DNA of 64,000 nucleotides from JALYXI01 sp963795835 (GTDB lineage: Bacteria > Acidobacteriota > Terriglobia > Bryobacterales > Bryobacteraceae). The notes beneath the pieces are model-generated. The model was given only the letters and a program-made list of their open reading frames with translations, was not told where the DNA came from and searched no databases. The stretch's first letter is position 1; each line of letters starts with the position of its first letter. Shown here piece after piece: positions 35,663 to 44,737 of the stretch. Location of the stretch: NCBI GenBank assembly GCA_963795835.1, contig CAWCJC010000008.1:124001-188000 (forward strand), written 5' to 3'. The translations under genes were made by a program, and so were the position numbers.

Positions 35663-36757
35663 ATGGATATCTTGAGACGGATTGCGGATGCGAAAGGCCC
35701 GTGCATCACTGTGATTGAAGCGGGCGGGAATCAAGCGAAACTTCAGGAAGCACTGAAGGAAGTGGAAAACTCTCTTCCCGCAGACAAACGGAAAGAACTC
35801 ATTGCCCCCATGCGTGAGCATCTCTCCAAGCTCACGGAAGAGGATAAAGGAAGCGTTGTTCTGCTGCGCTCTGAGGATTTGAATGAGATGAAGATTACCG
35901 GGGAAGAGTTGCCGCCAATGCGAACGGTCACCGATGCTTTCTCTCTTCGCGAACTCATCCCTGTTTTTCACGAAGCTCACGAATTCTATTTGCTCGCTCT
36001 CAGCCGCAACCGGACGCGCCTGCTACACTGCACCGCGACATCCGCGGAAGAAGTAGGCTTTCCGAAAGACACGCCGCTGAGCCTGAATGATTCGGACGCG
36101 AGCGACAAGCCCGATCATCAGCAGGACAAAATGGGCTCGGCCGGTCCTGGCCACGGCCAGATGAAGGGCGTGATGTCCGGAGTCTCTGCCGACGCCGACC
36201 ACCAGCCTGAGCACATGCGCAACTTCTTCAACTCCATTGACAAAGCCGTTCACGCCACAATTAAAGATAGCGGTCTGCCGCTGGTGATCGTCGGAGTCGA
36301 AAGGGAACTGGCTATCTACCGGGAGGTGAACACATACCCACGTCTGGCGCCCACAGGTGTGCTTGGATCACCCGATCATTTCAAGGGGGGCGAGATGCAC
36401 GCCCGCGCTCTGCGCGCCCTTTCCACTTACGTGGAGCCCGTCATGGAAAAGACGCTCGGAGAACTCGATAAGCTGATCGGCACCGGCCACGCTTCGGTGC
36501 ATGCCGCAGACATTGTCAAGGCCGCTCACGAAGGCCGCATTGCGCATCTGTTCCTGCAGGAATCGGCCGAGTATCTGGGCACGTTCGATGAAGCTCGTGG
36601 CAAGACCACGCACCACGCGGCCAACGGCGACGCACCCAAGCATGATCTAATGGACGACGCGACGCGTCAAACTATTCTGCACGGCGGACAAGTAAGTGTT
36701 CTCACCGGACGTCAAATGCCGAACGGAGTTCCCGTCTGCGCTGTTTATCGATATTAG
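35663..36757 (+). CDS. baeRF-type (bacterial eRF1-like) protein
   Basis: The central part (FSLRELIPVFHEAHEFYLLALSRNRTRLLHCT) and the C-terminal L7Ae-like part (ADIVKAAHEGRIAHLFLQESAEYLGTFDE...VSVLTGRQMP) match the bacterial relatives of archaeo-eukaryotic release factor 1. A His-rich linker (residues ~145-185) precedes a conserved block SGLPLVIVGVERELAIYREV. Such proteins were predicted from comparative genomics to act at stalled or hibernating ribosomes; no experiment is implied here. Start ATG 35663; 13 bases after its stop comes the DUF4142 gene. Confidence 0.75.
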   Translation: MDILRRIADAKGPCITVIEAGGNQAKLQEALKEVENSLPADKRKELIAPMREHLSKLTEEDKGSVVLLRSEDLNEMKITGEELPPMRTVTDAFSLRELIPVFHEAHEFYLLALSRNRTRLLHCTATSAEEVGFPKDTPLSLNDSDASDKPDHQQDKMGSAGPGHGQMKGVMSGVSADADHQPEHMRNFFNSIDKAVHATIKDSGLPLVIVGVERELAIYREVNTYPRLAPTGVLGSPDHFKGGEMHARALRALSTYVEPVMEKTLGELDKLIGTGHASVHAADIVKAAHEGRIAHLFLQESAEYLGTFDEARGKTTHHAANGDAPKHDLMDDATRQTILHGGQVSVLTGRQMPNGVPVCAVYRY

Positions 36758-36770
36758 GAAGGGGCCATCT

Positions 36771-37427
36771 ATGACGAGAAAGTTTATTCTGATCGCGACA
36801 TGCACGGCGGGGATTGCGCTCGCGCAAATCCCCAACGCGCCCAACACGCAGCCGAAGCCGGTCAACGATCCCACCCAGACCAACAACATCACGGGCGATC
36901 CCACCGTGCCCGGCAGCGTCTCTAACCTGCCCAGCAGCAATCCCGGCATCGCGGCCAACCCCGGAGCCGGCATCACCGATCAGGGCAGGGAAGCCGCGGA
37001 CCAGTTCTTCGCGGATACTGTCACGCTCCAGGACCTCACCTCGATCGAGATGGAGAAGCTTGCCGCCGGTAAGTCTTCGAACGACACCGTGAAGGCCTAC
37101 GCGACCCAAAAGATGGCCGATAACGCCAAGATGATCCAACGCCTGAAGCGCATCGCCTCCCGCGGCCAGATCACGATTCCCGCCACGCTCGATTCGAAAC
37201 ATCAGTCCCGCGTTGACAAGCTGGCCAAACTCTCCGGTGGCGAGTTTGACCGCGCCTTTGCCCACGATCAGGTCCAGAGCCTGGAACATAACCTGAAAGC
37301 GTTCGAGCACGAAATTCAGAACGGTTCCGATCCCGGCCTCAAGGCTCTTGCCACGCGCGCCACGCCTGTGTTGCAGAAGCAGCTCGACGAAGCCAAAGCG
37401 ATGGAGAAGTCCCTTAAAGCAAAGTAA
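36771..37427 (+). CDS. Exported DUF4142 protein
   Basis: A signal peptide (MTRKFILIATCTAGIALA) and a Pro/Asn/Thr-rich linker (residues ~20-65) lead to a four-helix ferritin-like DUF4142 domain: FFADTVTLQDLTSIEMEKLAAGKSSNDTVKAYATQKMADN and FDRAFAHDQVQSLEHNLKAFEHE. DUF4142 proteins are periplasmic and often stress-related. ATG at 36771 is chosen for the signal peptide, with GGAAGGGG upstream as ribosome binding site. Confidence 0.88.
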   Translation: MTRKFILIATCTAGIALAQIPNAPNTQPKPVNDPTQTNNITGDPTVPGSVSNLPSSNPGIAANPGAGITDQGREAADQFFADTVTLQDLTSIEMEKLAAGKSSNDTVKAYATQKMADNAKMIQRLKRIASRGQITIPATLDSKHQSRVDKLAKLSGGEFDRAFAHDQVQSLEHNLKAFEHEIQNGSDPGLKALATRATPVLQKQLDEAKAMEKSLKAK

Positions 37428-38491
37428 CCGCGCCATCGCTTGGACGGCAGCGGATGAATTGAGGCGTTCGCTGAAAACGCTCGCGGTAGGCATCTGTAAT
37501 GACCTGTTGGAAGTGCTCGGTCGCTCCAGGGCGAAGCAGGTTCACAGTACATCCTCCGAACCCACCGCCCGTCATGCGAGCACCGTAACAGCCTTCGTGG
37601 CCGATTGCGGTTTGCACTAGAAAGTCGATCTCTTCGCAGCTGATTTCGTAATCGTGCTGCATGGAGACGTGCGACTCGTAAAACAGCGTTCCCATCCGGT
37701 CCAGATTTCCCGCCCTCGCGGCGGTCACAAACAACTGAACCCGCTCGTTTTCGGTGATCACGTGCCGTGCCCGCCTCAGAATCACGTTTGGCATGGGAGT
37801 CGTTTGCAGCTTCGTTAACGTCGCGTCTCGCAGCGAAGCAACGCCCATGGCGTCCGCCGCCATGGCGCATTCCTCTACCCGTTGTCGATAGGCGGAATTC
37901 CCCAGCGCATGCTTCACCATGGAATTCACGGCCCAAATCTCCACGTTCTCCGGAATTGGAACATACTCATGCGTGAGCGACCGGCAATCGATCATCACCG
38001 CCTGGCCCTTACGCCCAAAGACCGATACATATTGGTCCATGATGCCCGAAGGTACTCCGACAAACTCCCGTTCCGCCCGCTGGCAAAGCTTTGCCAGCTC
38101 GAGCGCTTCAATCGGGCGTCCATTTAAGAGAGCGAGCGCGCTTGCCACTTCAATCGCCGCTGATGAACTTAAGCCCGCTCCCTCCGGCACCGTGCTGGCA
38201 ATCGAAAGCTGGACCGATTCGATGGAATATCCAAGCTTGAGTAACTGCTGCGCCACCCCGATCGGATAGTCACTCCAGGATTTCGTTGGCTTCACCGTGG
38301 CAATGTCGCTCCGCTCCCAAGACTCCGTCTCGCCGTACTCTCGCGAGTTGATCCGAAGCCGCCCGCCTTCTTCGCCAGCTGACGTTGATCGTGGTGACCA
38401 GATCAAGCGCAATCGGCAGCACAAATCCCAGGTTGTAATCGGTATGCTCGCCAATCAGATTGACGCGCCCCGGAGCCCAGAACTCACTCAT
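37414..38491 (-). CDS. galK: Galactokinase, one frameshift
   Basis: GHMP kinase phosphorylating galactose at C1 (Leloir pathway). The galactokinase signature GRVNLIGEHTDYN is in the first frame (38491 to about 38395). The second frame carries EGAGLSSSAAIEV (ATP-binding), SGIMDQYVSVFGRKG and the C-terminal GARMTGGGFGG. One extra base near the VTTINVS/AGEEGG junction explains the break. Its ATG overlaps the stop of a small membrane gene, which in turn overlaps the SSS transporter, forming a three-gene galactose operon. The 3' end overlaps the convergent DUF4142 gene by 14 bases. Confidence 0.93.
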
Positions 38492-38673
38492 GCACGCCGT
38501 CGCGCAAGCAGCAAGAGAATCGTGCCGAATCCCAGCATGACCCCGCCCGCATAGAGGTTGACATTCAGTGGAGTTAACGGCGCCCGGTCGTCGGGAAACA
38601 GAATCCCGAGAGCCATGATGATAAGGCCCGTAATCGCAAAGAAAAATCCCGAAGGAATTCGTAGATCGAGCAT
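38488..38673 (-). CDS. Small two-helix membrane protein
   Basis: A 61-residue protein with two predicted membrane helices (residues ~8-26, FFFAITGLIIMALGILF, and ~41-58, AGGVMLGFGTILLLLA) and a basic C-terminus (ARRRA). The ATG at 38673 overlaps the transporter stop (TAATG) and its stop overlaps the galK ATG (ATGA), so it is translated with both. It may be an accessory part of the transporter; the family is not recognised. Confidence 0.75.
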   Translation of the reverse strand: MLDLRIPSGFFFAITGLIIMALGILFPDDRAPLTPLNVNLYAGGVMLGFGTILLLLARRRA

Positions 38674-40322
38674 TAGCGGAACCACACGTTCAGACAGATC
38701 AGCACCACAATCACTATACCTGCCAACGGCACGGGCCTCTTCCAGAAGGGCACCCCCATCTCATCCAGCTTGTCGGTCAGGCTGTAGACCAAGCCGCGCA
38801 AACTTTCCTCAGGATGCGCCTTTGTTGCCAGACTTACCACCACTGTTACTAAAAAGCATGCCGTCCAGGCCATGATTGCAATCCGAAAATTCTGCGCCAT
38901 GGTCGAGGGGAACTGGAACATCGGTTGAATCCATCCGCCTTTGCCCTCTGCCACAGTAAGGCCGTGGGTCAGCGCTGCCGTGCCCGTCCCCGCCAGTAGG
39001 CCCGCGAAGGCTCCATGTCCCGTGGTCCGCTTCCAGAACATCCCTAACAGGAACGTCGCAAACAAAGGTGCGTTGACAAAGCTGAACACCAGTTGCAGCA
39101 GGTCCATAATGTTGTTGTAACGTTGCGCCAGGTAAGCCGCTACTACCGAGAGCAACGTGCCCACCAGAGTTGTAATTCGCCCCACCGTCAGGTAATGCGA
39201 ATCGGGCGCATCCTTACGGATGTAGCTCTGATAGATGTCGTACGTGAACACCGTGTTGAAGGCCGTCACGTTTCCCGCCATACCGGACATGAAGCTCGCC
39301 ATCAGCGCCGTCAGGCCCACGCCCAGCATCCCCGAGGGATAAAACTGCGCCATCATGCTCGTCAGCACCTTGTCGTAATCCAGGCCGTCACCCTTCACCG
39401 GAATCGAGTAGCCGGTCGACATGTTGGCCAACGCCACCGCCGCTAAACCCGGCACGATCACAATGAACGGCATCACCATCTTCGGGAACGCCGCCATCAG
39501 CGGAGTGCGTCGCGCCGCAGCCATGCTGTTCGCGGCCATCGCGCGCTGCACCACCAGAAAGTCCGTGCACCAATACCCGAAGCTCAACACAAAGCCTAAC
39601 CCCGCCACCAGCCCGAAGATCTCGACACCCATGGGATTCTGATGCGCATCCCCCAGATATTTCCACGAATGCGTCATGACCTGCGGCAATCGCTGCTGCA
39701 AGCCGCCCCAACCACCGGCCTTATAGACCGCCATCGCGGCTAAAGGAGCAAAGCCAAGAACGATGAGAAAGAATTGCAACACCTCGTTATAAATGGCGCT
39801 CGTCAGCCCCCCAAGATAGGTGTAAATCAAAACGATGGTTGCCGAGAGCAGCACGGAGGCCGTGAAACTCCAGCCCAACACGGCCTCGAACAAAATCCCC
39901 AGAGCATACATCGAGATTCCGGAGGAAAACACGGTCATGATCGCGAAGGTCAGCGCGTTCAAGCCGCGCGTCTTCTCATCGAACCGCAGCCGCAGATACT
40001 CAGGAACGCTTCGGGCGCGGCTTCCGTAATAGAACGGCATCATGAACACCCCGATAAACAACATTGCCGGGACGGCGCCGATCCAATAGAAGTGCGACGT
40101 CATGATCCCATACTTCGCGCCTGAAGCCGCCATGCCGATCACTTCCTGCGCCCCCAAGTTTGCGGCTAAGAACGCAAGAGACGTAATCCAGACCGGCAGA
40201 TTATGTCCACCGGTTAGAAAATCGCTGGACGAGGAAGCGCGCTTCCGGAGCCGCCACCCGATACCTAAGACAAATAAGAAGTAAAGTGCAAGAATCGCGT
40301 AATCGATTGGAGCCAGTTTCAA
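38673..40322 (-). CDS. Sodium/solute symporter (SSS), probably sugar
   Basis: About 14 membrane helices with the SSS pattern: SSSDFLTGGHNLPVWITSLAFLAANLGAQEVIGMAA, PEYLRLRF, ISMYALGILFEAVLGW, and GLTALMASFMSGMAGNVTAFNTVFTYDIYQ with the Na+-site serines. It resembles the SGLT-type Na+/galactose (vSGLT) branch more than the proline or panthothenate branches. The link to galK in one operon supports galactose as substrate. A TTG at 40322 is the likely start, as no ATG with this frame precedes the first helix. Confidence 0.88.
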   Translation of the reverse strand: MKLAPIDYAILALYFLFVLGIGWRLRKRASSSSDFLTGGHNLPVWITSLAFLAANLGAQEVIGMAASGAKYGIMTSHFYWIGAVPAMLFIGVFMMPFYYGSRARSVPEYLRLRFDEKTRGLNALTFAIMTVFSSGISMYALGILFEAVLGWSFTASVLLSATIVLIYTYLGGLTSAIYNEVLQFFLIVLGFAPLAAMAVYKAGGWGGLQQRLPQVMTHSWKYLGDAHQNPMGVEIFGLVAGLGFVLSFGYWCTDFLVVQRAMAANSMAAARRTPLMAAFPKMVMPFIVIVPGLAAVALANMSTGYSIPVKGDGLDYDKVLTSMMAQFYPSGMLGVGLTALMASFMSGMAGNVTAFNTVFTYDIYQSYIRKDAPDSHYLTVGRITTLVGTLLSVVAAYLAQRYNNIMDLLQLVFSFVNAPLFATFLLGMFWKRTTGHGAFAGLLAGTGTAALTHGLTVAEGKGGWIQPMFQFPSTMAQNFRIAIMAWTACFLVTVVVSLATKAHPEESLRGLVYSLTDKLDEMGVPFWKRPVPLAGIVIVVLICLNVWFR

Positions 40323-40376
40323 CTTGGAGGGGTTCCTTTGTGTATGACCACAATACTAAAGTTTCTTCCGGCCACC

Positions 40377-40396
40377 TGAAGCTTCCCCAAGCTTCA
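40377..40396. promoter_or_regulatory. Inverted repeat TGAAGCTT-CCCC-AAGCTTCA
   Basis: A perfect 8-bp inverted repeat with a 4-base spacer in the 165-base divergent gap between the galactose operon and the GH63-like gene. The position and symmetry fit an operator for a sugar-responsive repressor acting on both directions. There is no T tract to make it a terminator. Confidence 0.45.
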
Positions 40397-40487
40397 AATT
40401 TATTAAATTCACGCCCAATAGAGATTGCCGGCACCTCGGCGCGGCGCTCCATTCTGGTATTTATCTGAGACTGAAGATTCCAATGCC

Positions 40488-43154
40488 ATGATGGAACCAA
40501 CAACTACTATGGACGCGGAAAAGCAGCGCCTCGCCGAAGACCTCTCACGCAAAGCCAACTGGAAACGGTGGGGGCCTTATCTTGCTGACCGCCAATGGGG
40601 CACGGTCCGCGAAGATTACTCTGAAGACGGCGAATGCTGGGCCTACCTGCCGCACGACCATGCCCGCAGCCGGGCTTATCGTTGGGGTGAAGACGGATTG
40701 CTCGGCATCTGCGATCGCGAAGGCCGCCTCTGCTTCTCCCTCGCGCTCTGGAATGGCCACGACCCCATCCTGAAAGAGCGGCTTTTCGGCCTTACCGGAC
40801 CCGAAGGCAACCACGCCGAAGACGTGAAGGAACAGTATTATTTTCTCGATTCCACCCCCACCCACTCCTATATGAAGGCGCTCTATAAATATCCTCAGCG
40901 CGCTTTCCCTTACGACCAACTTCTTTCCGAGTCCCGCCGCCGGGACCGCTTGGATCGCGAATTCGAGATCTACGATACCGACGCCTTCCACGAGGGGCGC
41001 TACTTCGACATCACCGCCGAATACGCCAAAGCCAGCGCCGACGATGTCCTCATCCGCATCACAGCGGCCAATCGCGGCCCCGATGCCGCGCCGCTCGACC
41101 TCCTCCCGACAATCTGGTTCCGCAACACCTGGGGTTGGGGCCGCACCGGCGAAGGCTACTGGCCCCAGCCTTCCATCCGCACCGCCGATCCGCAAACGCT
41201 TCAACTCGACCACGAATCTCTCGGCCGCTACACTTTTTCAGTCGACCGCGAAACCGAACTCCTTTTCACGGGCAACGAGACAAACGCGCAACGTCTGTTT
41301 GGCTACTACGACGCCTCGCGTTACGTCAAAGACGCATTCCACGATTACGTGCTCCATCACCGCGCCGAAGCTGTCAACCCTGCAGGTGAAGGGACCAAAG
41401 CCGCGGCCCGTTACCATTTGTCGCTCGACCCCGGCCAGGAAATCACCCTCCGGTTCCGTCTCACGTGCGGAGATCTCGCCCGCGAGCGCGCGTTCGGCAA
41501 GGACTTTGATGAGATCTTTACGAAGCGCATCTCTGAAGCCGACGAATTCTACAAAAGCTGGGAGCCCGACAACCTGGCCGACCCTGAACGCCAGGTCATT
41601 CGCCAGGCCTATGCCGGCCTCCTCTGGTCAAAACAGTTCTATCACTATGCCGTCCAGGACTGGCTGGAAGGCGACCCCTCACAGCCGACGCCCCCCGCCG
41701 CGCGCTGGCACGGCCGCAATCACGATTGGCTCCATCTCTTCAATCGCGACGTGATCTCCATGCCCGATGGCTGGGAGTACCCTTGGTACGCCGCCTGGGA
41801 TCTCGGCTTCCACATGATTCCTTTTGCGCAGATCGACCCCGAATTCGCGAAGCAGCAGCTGATTCTCTTTAACCGCGAATGGTACATGAATCCCAACGGC
41901 CAGGTCCCCGCTTACGAATTCGCGCTCTCAGACGTCAACCCGCCCGTGCTCGCCTGGGCCGCCTGGCGCGTCTATAAAATCAGCGCCCCGCCTGGCCAGC
42001 GCGACCGTCTCTTCCTTGCCCGCATTTTCCAGAAATGCCTGATCAATTTCACCTGGTGGGTGAACCGAAAGGACGTCGCCGGTAAGCAGGTATTCTCCGG
42101 GGGCTTTCTTGGCCTGGATAATATTGGCGTTTTCGACCGCTCTCAGCCGCTTCCGAACGGGCAGGCACTTGAGCAGGCTGATGGCACGGCCTGGATGACT
42201 TTTTTCTGTTCCACCATGCTTTCCATGGCGCTTGAACTTGCCTCGGAAGACCCCGCTTACGAAGACATCGCGTCCAAATTTTTCGAACACTTCGTCGAGA
42301 TTGCCGATGCCATGAACACGCTGGGCGGTACCGGCTTGTGGGACGAAGAAGACGGTTTTTATTATGACCAACTTCTGGTGGATGGCCAGGCTCACCCGCT
42401 CAAAATTCACTCGATCGTGGGCCTGATTCCTCTCTTTGCCAACGCCGTTCTCGAGGAAGAAAAGATTGAAAAGCTGCCCGCCTTCCAGAAACGCATGAAC
42501 TGGTTCCTTGAGAACCGCCGCGACCTCCACAACCAGATCAGTTGCATGGAGACAGGCGAAACGGACAAGCACATCCATCGCCTGCTCGCCATCCCGTCGC
42601 GCGAGCGCATGGTCCGCGTTCTTGCACGCATGCTGAGCGAAGACGAATTCCTCTCGCCTTACGGAATCCGCAGCCTCTCGCGTTACCACGAACGCCATCC
42701 ATATATCCTGCACGTTGATGGCTCTGCCCGTCGGGTTTCCTATGAACCCGGCGAATCCGAAACCGGCAGTTTCGGCGGCAACTCTAACTGGCGTGGGCCC
42801 ATTTGGTTCCCCCTGAATTACCTTCTCGTTGAAGCGCTGGAACGCTATCACCACTTCTATGGCGATTCACTCAAGGTCGAATGCCCCACAGGCTCCGGCC
42901 GCATGATGACCCTTCGCGAGGTCTCCCGCGAAATCAACCGCCGCCTTACCGCGCTTTTCACCCCGGATGATTCCGGATGGTGCCCGTGGCAAGGTGAACT
43001 CCGCACCTACGCCGAAGACCCTCACTGGCGCGGTCTGAACCAATATTTCGAATACTTCAACCCCGACACGGGGCGAGGCTGTGGAGCGTCCCACCAGACC
43101 GGCTGGACCGCCCTGATTGCCCGCTGCCTGGAAGACTTAGCGTCGCAACGCTAA
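40488..43154 (+). CDS. MGH1/GH63-like glycosidase
   Basis: An 888-residue cytosolic-type protein (no signal peptide) related to the mannosylglycerate hydrolase-like/GH63 glucosidase group. It begins ANWKRWGPYLADRQWGTVREDYSEDG and has a beta-sandwich N-domain. The (alpha/alpha)6 barrel follows with HDWLHLFNRDVISMPDGWEYPWYAAWDLGFH, NPPVLAWAAWRVY, GTGLWDEEDGFYYD and NSNWRGPIWFPLNYLL. The acidic pairs in PWYAAWDLGFH and LWDEEDGFYYD are likely catalytic. ATG 40488 (or 40491) is preferred to 40425. It is divergent from the galactose operon. Confidence 0.88.
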   Translation: MMEPTTTMDAEKQRLAEDLSRKANWKRWGPYLADRQWGTVREDYSEDGECWAYLPHDHARSRAYRWGEDGLLGICDREGRLCFSLALWNGHDPILKERLFGLTGPEGNHAEDVKEQYYFLDSTPTHSYMKALYKYPQRAFPYDQLLSESRRRDRLDREFEIYDTDAFHEGRYFDITAEYAKASADDVLIRITAANRGPDAAPLDLLPTIWFRNTWGWGRTGEGYWPQPSIRTADPQTLQLDHESLGRYTFSVDRETELLFTGNETNAQRLFGYYDASRYVKDAFHDYVLHHRAEAVNPAGEGTKAAARYHLSLDPGQEITLRFRLTCGDLARERAFGKDFDEIFTKRISEADEFYKSWEPDNLADPERQVIRQAYAGLLWSKQFYHYAVQDWLEGDPSQPTPPAARWHGRNHDWLHLFNRDVISMPDGWEYPWYAAWDLGFHMIPFAQIDPEFAKQQLILFNREWYMNPNGQVPAYEFALSDVNPPVLAWAAWRVYKISAPPGQRDRLFLARIFQKCLINFTWWVNRKDVAGKQVFSGGFLGLDNIGVFDRSQPLPNGQALEQADGTAWMTFFCSTMLSMALELASEDPAYEDIASKFFEHFVEIADAMNTLGGTGLWDEEDGFYYDQLLVDGQAHPLKIHSIVGLIPLFANAVLEEEKIEKLPAFQKRMNWFLENRRDLHNQISCMETGETDKHIHRLLAIPSRERMVRVLARMLSEDEFLSPYGIRSLSRYHERHPYILHVDGSARRVSYEPGESETGSFGGNSNWRGPIWFPLNYLLVEALERYHHFYGDSLKVECPTGSGRMMTLREVSREINRRLTALFTPDDSGWCPWQGELRTYAEDPHWRGLNQYFEYFNPDTGRGCGASHQTGWTALIARCLEDLASQR

Positions 43155-44003
43155 CTGTCCTTGGGGGCCGCACTTTGGTGCTCCGATTTCACCGGCGGAT
43201 CGAAAGCCGAATACTCCAGGAACAGCCCCCGCACACCGGGGAGAGCAGACTCTCTCCACTGTTCCACGTGAAAGGTCCAGAACCGCTCCGGCTCCCAGTG
43301 CACTTCAGCTGTCCCGGTAAACTGCACCAACGTCCCATTTTCAAAATCCGGAAACGCCAATCCCGCCCGTCCATCGAGCATGAGGTTGCCGAAAGTATTG
43401 AACATGCTATTTCCCGGATAATCCGGGATTCGCAGCACTGAATCCTCCATCACCTCAACGAAGCCAGCCATGCCGCCGCGATGCGAAGTATCGAGCCCCC
43501 GCTCCGCATGCGATGTAGTTACAAAGAAAACATCGGCGCGCCGAACAGCCGCTATCCGCTCCGAGTCCAATTCAGTACCCGCCGCGCGCGGCACCATCCG
43601 GCCAGCCGGAAACGCGAACCTGCCTGCGCGAAATATACTTCGCGCAATTCGGAAACGCCTCGCGAACCATCACGTGCAACCCCTTGTTCGAAACTGCCGA
43701 ATCCCCGTTCACGCGCATCCGCTTGCGCGTAGAAAGCTCAATGACCAAAACGCCCACGCGCGGCCGAGCCGTCAGATAAGTCCAGAGCGGTTCTTCCGCC
43801 GCCATTTCGATCTCCAGCACCGCTCCATCCGAATGGAGAAACCCGGGCGCGCCAAAAACCAGGAAACACCAGAGCCCGCCTTGCGGGTCTTCACACCCGA
43901 TCACAGCCATTTGCTGCTGCCGCAGAAAGGGGAGCATTCCCCCCGCAATTCTGCCCGACACCATGGCACCGTTTCCATCAGCCATACGCCGTTCTCCGGC
44001 CAA
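43151..44003 (-). CDS. Pyridoxamine-phosphate-oxidase-like flavoprotein, one frameshift
   Basis: The first part (MLPFLRQQQMAVIGCEDPQGGLWCFLVFGAPGFL ... RVGVLVIELSTRKRMRVNG ... NCAKYISRRQV) and the second (AVRRADVFFVTTSHAERGLDTSHRGG ... DYPGNSMFNTFGNLMLDGRAGLAFPDFENGTLVQFTGTAEV) are the two split-barrel halves of one PNPOx-like family of about 280 residues. They join near 43590, where one indel restores the frame. The pattern ASHRGG...DYPGN is typical of this family's FMN site. Its 3' end meets the GH63-like stop with a 4-base overlap. Confidence 0.8.
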
Positions 44004-44041
44004 ATCCTGCGCGCGGCGCTCGCCCTCGTGAAAAGGAGAGG

Positions 44042-44722
44042 TCAGGGGGCTGCCTCAAAGGTCGGCAGAATTTCCGTGGCCTTGCCCAATAAAATCTCGT
44101 CGAACGATTCGGCATTGAGCGGTTCTTCTGGACCCACGTACACCGTCCGTATTCCGCGCCTTCTCGCGATATCGACAAAACCTGCTGCGGGATAAACGCT
44201 TCCGGAAGTCCCAACCACCAGCAGAACCGTCGCTTGTATGAGTTCGCGGTAGATCCCATCCATATCCAGCGGGATCTCACCGAACCAAACAATATGAGGG
44301 CGCACGCGTTGCCCGCAATGCTCCGAAACTGTTCCCGCCGGAAATAACTCTTCGCATTCCGCGCAACGAGATTGAAGAAGGGTTCCGTGCATGTGATGCA
44401 CGCGAACCGACCCGGCGCGTTCATGCAGGTCGTCCACGTTTTGCGTACAGAGGTAAAACCGTTCACCCAACTCCTGCTCAAGTCGCGCCAAGGCCATATG
44501 TGCGGCGTTCGGATGGGCTTTTTGGGCGTCCTTCCGACGCATCTCGTAAAATTCCGCGACCAAGTCAGGTGTGGAGTACCAGGCTTCCGGTGTCGCGACT
44601 TCTTCCACGCGGTATCCGTTCCAAAGACCGCCTGAACCGCGGAAGGTGGCGAGTCCGCTCTCGGCGGAAATGCCCGCTCCTGTGAGAACAAAGAGAAAGT
44701 CGGTTTGTGTGAGCCGGGTCAG
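44042..44722 (-). CDS. Sir2-family NAD-dependent deacylase
   Basis: Sirtuin motifs are present in order: LTGAGISAESGLATFRG, GLWNGYRVEEVATPEAW, TQNVDDLHERAG, HMHGTLL, the zinc region CAEC, RPHIVWFGE, VVGTSGSVYPAAG and the C-terminal GPEEPLN. Only three of the usual four zinc Cys are clear (CAEC and SEHCGQ), so the zinc site may be altered. No ATG, GTG or TTG fits the start: the conserved part begins after a CTG at 44722, and the frame stays open far upstream into the divergent esterase gene. An indel close to the start codon is possible. Confidence 0.85.
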   Translation of the reverse strand: MTRLTQTDFLFVLTGAGISAESGLATFRGSGGLWNGYRVEEVATPEAWYSTPDLVAEFYEMRRKDAQKAHPNAAHMALARLEQELGERFYLCTQNVDDLHERAGSVRVHHMHGTLLQSRCAECEELFPAGTVSEHCGQRVRPHIVWFGEIPLDMDGIYRELIQATVLLVVGTSGSVYPAAGFVDIARRRGIRTVYVGPEEPLNAESFDEILLGKATEILPTFEAAP

Positions 44723-44737
44723 TAGTACATTACTAGC

